In this document: piece by piece, positions 58,901-64,000 of the stretch | How positions within the stretch are numbered: the stretch's first letter is position 1 | Layout: every line of letters begins with the position of its first letter | Assembly (NCBI GenBank): GCA_965153355.1 | Contig: OZ231126.1 | Span: 74,090,001 to 74,154,000, forward strand | DNA from: Flaccisagitta enflata | Lineage: Eukaryota > Chaetognatha > Sagittoidea > Aphragmophora | Reading direction: 5' to 3' | Length of the DNA stretch: 64,000 nt | The notes under the pieces: model-generated | The model's database searches: none | Seen by the model: the letters and a program-made list of their open reading frames with translations, nothing else | Told to the model about the DNA's origin: nothing | Position numbers and translations under genes: made by a program

Positions 58901-59578
58901 TCTGGATGGGCCCATAAGGGGTCCTCAGCTTTCTTTTCTAGTTCTGCTGCACTGATGAGGGAAGCTAAACAGATAACTAAGCCCTGCATTGTCAAAAATT
59001 GATAAATATGCTTAAATTTTGGTCATTTTTGCCCGTTTTAAGCCTTTTGGAGCATCCAGGGGCCCCTTGAATGGGTCCCTGAGGGGCCCCTGACCTTTTC
59101 TTTTGTTGCTCCAAACCAGGTGACAACATCTTAACATAAAATTGTCCTCCCCAATAACATTTGAGAAGAAACAACTCCAAAACCCCTCATTCTTTTACCA
59201 TTTTCAGCTATTTTGGTCATTTGGGGGCCCTTTGAGGACCCCCGGAGGGCCCCACAGGGACCCCTATCAGCTACTTCTCCTTATTTTGTGTTCTACTACT
59301 TAATATCTTTCAAACAAGACCAGCCCCAATGATTTTTATCAATTTGTCAAGGAATAGCAAAGAAAACAAGATGAACAATCTCAAATTTTGCATTGTTTTT
59401 GGTAGTGCTTTGCACCCCCAAAAAGGGGTGGAACTAAAAGTGCTCCTCGCCAGAGGGAAATGAGAAATATGGCCCAAACTTTTTTTTATCTCAAAGTAGA
59501 CATAAAAGGTAAACTTTTCACCAATGCAAATCTTTCTATGACCTAAAAAAAAATTTTCACCCCCATCTAGCATGCATG
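55943..59578. mobile_element. 3.6-kb foldback with GGGGCCCC-rich arms
   Basis: Arms of about 0.9 kb (55943-56830 and 58690-59578) inverted, plus an extra partial copy at 58290-58690. The arms contain GGGGCCCCTCAGGGACCC-type palindromes. The loop has a 96-residue reverse open frame (57083-57373) without a recognised domain. Confidence 0.85.
57670..58035. repeat. Diverged GGGCAGCGGCC repeat
   Basis: AGCAGGGCACAGCTCCAAAG, GAACACAGGGGG, then loose TGATTTGAGGCCTGAAAGA units; inside the loop of the 3.6-kb foldback. Confidence 0.6.
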
Positions 59579-59639
59579 GACATTTTGGTAATTCTAAATG
59601 ACTGGTCAGTGGTCACATGTATCATAGCTTGATTTAGAA

Positions 59640-59755
59640 GCAGAAGAGGAAGAAGAGGAAGAAGAAGAAGAAGAGGAAGAAGAAGGAGAAGAGGAAGACA
59701 AAGAAGAAGAAGAAGAAGAAGAAGAAGAAGAAGAAGAAGAAGAAGGAGAGAGAAA
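59640..59755. repeat. (GAA)n microsatellite
   Basis: GAA/GAG triplets directly before a dispersed element. Confidence 0.95.
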
Positions 59756-59756
59756 A

Positions 59757-59917
59757 AACAAGGCCGGATACACGGCAATCCGGTCGCAGACGGTTGGGCA
59801 GGAGCAGTAATGCGAAAATCGCTCGGAATTCAAAAATGTGACGGATGGACCGACCTACCAACCGACCGACTGACCGACACGGCAAGGTGTAGAGTCGCGT
59901 GTCTGCGACTAAAAAGA
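59757..59917 (+). mobile_element. Hairpin-ended dispersed element, GTCGCAGAC subfamily
   Basis: AACAAGGCCGGATACACGGC, GGTCGCAGACGG, (GACC)n, AGTCGCGTGTCTGCGACT, AAAAA. Confidence 0.9.
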
Positions 59918-59919
59918 GA

Positions 59920-60115
59920 GAAGAAAGTAAGGAAGGTAGGAGGGAAGAATGAAAGAAGGATGGTAGGATGGATGTAAGGAGGGATAGAGGGAAGGATGGA
60001 AGGATGAATGGATGGAAGGAAGGAAGGATGAAAGAATGGAAGGAAGTGAGAATGGGAGGAAGGATGGAAGGAAGGATGGAAGGAAGGAAAAAAGGAGAGA
60101 AGGAAGGAAAGAAAT
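59920..60115. repeat. GGAAGGATG minisatellite
   Basis: Loose GAAGGATGGAAG repeats. Confidence 0.9.
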
Positions 60116-62380
60116 GTAGAAAGAACGCTCTTGTATGTCAAATTGCTCACATTTATACATGGTCTTTTGATCAGATTGACTTATCCTTAAATGTTAACCT
60201 TTACACCTATAGCTAAAAAAGAATTGGACGAAGTTGTGTTTATCTGCTTGGTATTTCCAGACACATTGATGTGTAAGCCTGGGATCGATCTTTAATGTTA
60301 AAAATTTTTTACACTTTAGTTTAGCACGAAAACTTGATGCTGCTTTCATGTTTGGACACATGAAACATGTATTTGCTTGAATTTACTTATCTTGCATTGT
60401 ATTTATGATTGAATGAACTAATGCACTAATGCCCTAAGTGTTGCAATACTTTTGTCCAAGGTATTATAAGTCGCGTGCAGGACATAGACAGCTTAAGATG
60501 ACTTAAAATGACTTAAAATGACTTGAAATGACATAAAAAAACTTAAAATGACTTAAAAAAACTTAAAATGATGTAAATGACTGAATAGACCTGATTGAAT
60601 AAAGTGACTTAATATAACTTAATATGACTTACAATGACTTAGGACTTAGAATGACAGAGAGAGAGAGTAAAGGAAGGAGGAAAAAAGAAAAAAGAAAGAA
60701 AATTTATCTAAAGTATAACTATTGGCAGTGGCAAATCATAGAACATGATGAGTAGAACACAATTTAACACTATCTCAACCTTGAACACACTGTTTTATTG
60801 CTTTATGCACCCTTTCCGTATTTCTTTGATTTTCACGTAATGGAATCATTTTAGCCTTTTTAATTAGGGACGGGAGAGAACCAATTTCTTTCCCAGTAGG
60901 CGACTAAACTCTGCTGAAGTATCATCCTGAACGATCTGCATCATTTCCTGTGCCCAAAGTTGGTGAAAAAATCGCCCTCACCCACTATGTTTGTCATCTA
61001 AATAAGACCTAAGAATCTATGGCCAAAACTCAAGTTTGTCATGTCTCTTTGATCCTCTGAGTCTCACGTTACATGATAGATGCTTTGGTTGTAACACTAA
61101 ATGATAGTTGGTAATGCTGCTTGGTGTAGCTGTGTGCAAAAGACAGTGAAACAGTAAAGAATACAGTGGTTGCTGCAAATTGCTGCACTTTGGGTGATCA
61201 ATTACAGCAAGTTCGTTGTTTGAAAAATGCAATGCAGAACAATTTAAGAGAATGATTTCCTGAGTGATTGCAGTTTTTTTTTTGTGAATTGACACTTGTT
61301 TAGGAAAGCAAGCCCTACCTGCAGCAAGAGAATAAGCTGCTGAAGCTTCTCTGGTTTGCAGCAATGTCCTAATTGTCCCGTAGATTTTGAAAATTTGATC
61401 ACAAAGACGATCGTGACCACAATATAGTGGACATAATTTACTGAATGATCTCAGTTAGAACTTTATAAATATATAACAACTGGGTATATTTTATCTTTGT
61501 AGCAAGCTGCAGCAAGCTTCAGTTAGTGTGCAGAAAGCTGCAGTAAGTTGTAGCAAGCAAGCAAGCTCCTTGTGATATTTCACCATTCCAGCTCTCATTG
61601 CTTTTGAAAATAAGGTCCAAAATCATATTTAAGTCAGTTTTAACTTGTTGATTGTCTGCTGAAAAACATTTTCTTTTGTTGCATGCTCCTGCAAGCTGAT
61701 GCAAGATGCTGCAAGCTGCTACAAGCTGTTGCAAGCTGCTGCAAGCTACAGCAAGTTAGCTGCATGGAATATTGTTCCCTTGCTACAGATTGATGCAGGG
61801 AAACATAAGGCAAGTGGTTCGGGATATCTTATTTCATAACCTTTACAGCAAACATACATTAGTACCGGGGCATATACTTCGCCCCCTCCCCACACACTCA
61901 CACATTCCTGGGCAATCATTATGGACTGACAGGCAATTGACAGACAGACAAAAATGGAAAATGCCTTCAATTGAAATTGTAATCAATTTAAAAAGAATGC
62001 TTCCCCATTAACGTGTGGGTGGGCACGGGCAATATTTGAGGTCAGTCAAGATCGACTGACAGACCAACTGATCAACTGACTGACCAACCAACAGACTGAC
62101 ATAGTGGGTTGTAGAGTCGCATAGCATGTGACTGAAAATGGATTTGAAAAACTTAATAAGTTGCTGCAATCAGGATCATATCTTTTTAGGTGCGTCCTTC
62201 AGGAATGCATCTCAACAGGATATCCGTTTGTCGGTTCCTTCCGTCTGTTCGTTTCACCTGTGTAAAAACTACTTCTTGGCTTTCTTTAGCCACAGTGAGA
62301 TCATTCACTAGATAAAAAATCAACAAACATGGTTTGAGAGTCTCTTTTCTACTCTGTCATTTGATATGTCTGTTTGTCTA
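60116..62380. other. Gene-poor flank
   Basis: Holds a GTCGCGTGC head with AATGACTTAA units (60465-60650), a repeat shared with 8.33-8.46 kb (60700-60810), two CAAGCTGCTG-type minisatellites (61500-61560 and 61680-61755) and a dispersed element (62010-62140). No gene seen. Confidence 0.65.
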
Positions 62381-62560
62381 TACAGTTGAACCCCGCTCTA
62401 ACGGATTTCAGGGGACCAACAATTTTCCTCTGTTATAGGCGGACTTCTGTTATTGCCAACAAAGGAAATAAAAGAAATCAACTTGATGGGACCATAATTT
62501 GCATCTGTTATAGGCGGAATTCTGTTGGTGGCGGGTCCGTTAGAGCGGGGTTTAACTGTA
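62381..62560. mobile_element. Pogo/Tigger-like MITE
   Basis: TACAGTTGAACCCCGCTCTA and AGAGCGGGGTTTAACTGTA ends; TA at both edges; internal GTTATAGGCGGA motif twice. The CAGTTGAACC-CCGCT terminus is typical of pogo/Tigger elements. Confidence 0.8.
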
Positions 62561-62614
62561 TGTCTCTCCATATAAGTCATTAGTGTATTGCCATTAGTCA
62601 TTAGTGTATTAGGC

Positions 62615-62729
62615 CAGGAGGATATTCACGATAGGTACTTGAGTAAGTCTTAAGTAAGTCTCAAGTAAAAATTTCTTACTTGAGACTTACTTAAGACTTA
62701 CTCAAGTACCTATCATGAATAACCTCCTG
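62615..62729. mobile_element. 115-bp near-perfect palindrome
   Basis: Arms of about 53 bases (CAGGAGGATATTCACGATAG and its complement) with a 7-9-base loop at about 62672. Confidence 0.9.
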
Positions 62730-62924
62730 TTCTTGAAAAGGAACACTCAAGCAAAAAATTTTAATCATTGCAATTTTCAGATGCGTGCTATGCAACTCTT
62801 TTATTAGCTAAGTGAGTCTGTCATTGGTTCCATCTGTAGATAAAAAGGTGCAGAGGTATTAATACCAGGGGATTTGACATAAGATATGATACAATACAAT
62901 TAGAGGCTTGTTCTCAGTAAGATG

Positions 62925-63205
62925 GGTCTTAGTCACGTGCTACGCAATGGTATACACCACTGTCTGTCCATTCATTGGTCGGTCTGTCACATTTTTTTTC
63001 TTTCTTCCATGTTTCTGTGTACATCGGCCTCACTGCTCCTGCTGTAATGCTCTAGTGACCGCAAATATGGCAGTATGAACAAAGGTCCTCTGTGTTGTAC
63101 ATGACTTCATCCCCCTCAGGGTGGTTGCATCGCCTTATCACACTCACTATCACAATTGTGCGTGGTTAGTCATTGGAAACCGCTGACCACATATTCCCCT
63201 TTGTA
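62925..63205 (-). mobile_element. Degenerate dispersed elements
   Basis: TTAGTCACGTGCTACGCAA with GGTCGGTCTGTCACA and CACTGCTCCTGC (62930-63060), then a reverse GGGCAGCGGCC-type fragment to about 63205. Confidence 0.6.
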
Positions 63206-63349
63206 ATGACAGAAATTTGTCTATTATGGATAAAACTTTTTAGTCCCTTGGCATCCGTCATTGTGGTATTTGACTGTACTGATTTGAATTATCAGTGGTG
63301 ATAGAGAGTCTGATACATAGTCAATCATTGGGCTATTCTAATTTTTTTG

Positions 63350-63970
63350 TCGCGGACATGCAACTCTATAAGTCACTTTTATGTCCATTGGTCCATTGGT
63401 CCTTCAATCTGTCACAAAGTTGCTTTTCAGGGTTTTCCAATCCCGCACCCGTCCACAACCAAGGTTGCATGTTTAGGGCCTTGTAAGACTGAGACTGCTG
63501 GGCTTGCTCTCCACCAGATGATCAATCGTGACAGTTGAAATAATCTTGACATCGATATGCAGCAAAAATAAGTTTTCGACCAAGAGTCTTGCTTAAAAAG
63601 ACCTAAGGTAAGGAGCAGATTAATGAGCGTAGAATGCTATTATCAGTTGCATCCACGCAATTCTATATGCCACTTAGTCGGGCTGTCTGTTGGGAGGGTA
63701 ACCCTTCAAAATGCAACTGACCCATACAACTGGGCTGGGTTAATGCACAAGCAGCAGTATTTTGCCTGGAAACGGACAAACAAACCGTAATTTGTAGTCG
63801 CATGCTACACCACAATTCAATAACCCGCTATGTCGGTTGATTGGTCTGTTGGTTGGTCTGATACCATTAGCTTTTTCAGCGTTTTTGGGCATCTTTTGCT
63901 CAAGTGACCCTTTTAAATCACTGACCCTGCCTACCCACGCGCGACTTTGGTAGCTGTGTATCCGGTCAAA
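63350..63970 (-). mobile_element. Three degenerate dispersed elements
   Basis: 63350-63485 and 63643-63730 resemble the GTTGCG subfamily; 63795-63968 is a near-complete reverse GTCGC copy (GTAGTCGCATGCTAC to GTAGCTGTGTATCCGG). Confidence 0.7.
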
Positions 63971-64000
63971 CGATTAAACAGTTAAACGGTTAAACGATGC

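Overview
The window is nuclear DNA of an invertebrate-like animal, roughly 40% GC by eye. It has intron-split genes with GT-AG (and one likely GC-AG) splice sites, many long microsatellites ((CT)n, (CA)n, (TTG)n), minisatellites, and a dense load of short palindromic transposons. I cannot name the species.

Three protein genes could be assembled exon by exon, all on the minus strand, in the order 46.2 kb to 8.6 kb. (1) 46198-17069: a complete 22-exon gene for a sperm-type Na+/H+ exchanger (SLC9C1/sNHE) of about 1477 residues. It has an NHE transport core, then a four-helix voltage sensor with a seven-charge S4, then a cyclic-nucleotide-binding-like domain and a beta-rich tail. All intron phases agree and the summed coding length is a multiple of three. 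(2) 16122-11107: a 7-exon gene for an unrecognised SH3-domain protein of about 787-796 residues with long low-complexity flanks. (3) 10011-8586: a 3-exon gene for an unrecognised 190-residue single-pass membrane protein.

The rest is repeats. Left flank (1-8.5 kb): foldback elements and a decayed LINE reverse-transcriptase fragment split by a TA-flanked MITE. The exchanger introns (17-46 kb) hold nested foldbacks, trinucleotide arrays and two unusual tandem arrays built from the gene's own exon edges: one multiplies the acceptor side of exon 4, the other the donor side of exon 16. Right flank (46.2-64 kb): minisatellites and foldbacks up to 3.6 kb, with no gene that I can support.

A dispersed family of roughly 125-220 bp elements occurs more than 25 times. 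It keeps a fixed layout (AACAAGGCC head, GACC/GGAC-repeat core, terminal hairpin, TAAAAA end), while the hairpin arms differ between subfamilies in a base-paired way.

In function, the exchanger would couple membrane voltage and possibly cyclic nucleotides to proton export in sperm flagella. That role comes from the known family, not from this sequence. The roles of the two neighbours are unknown. All gene models come from splice-site and frame logic alone and need transcript support.
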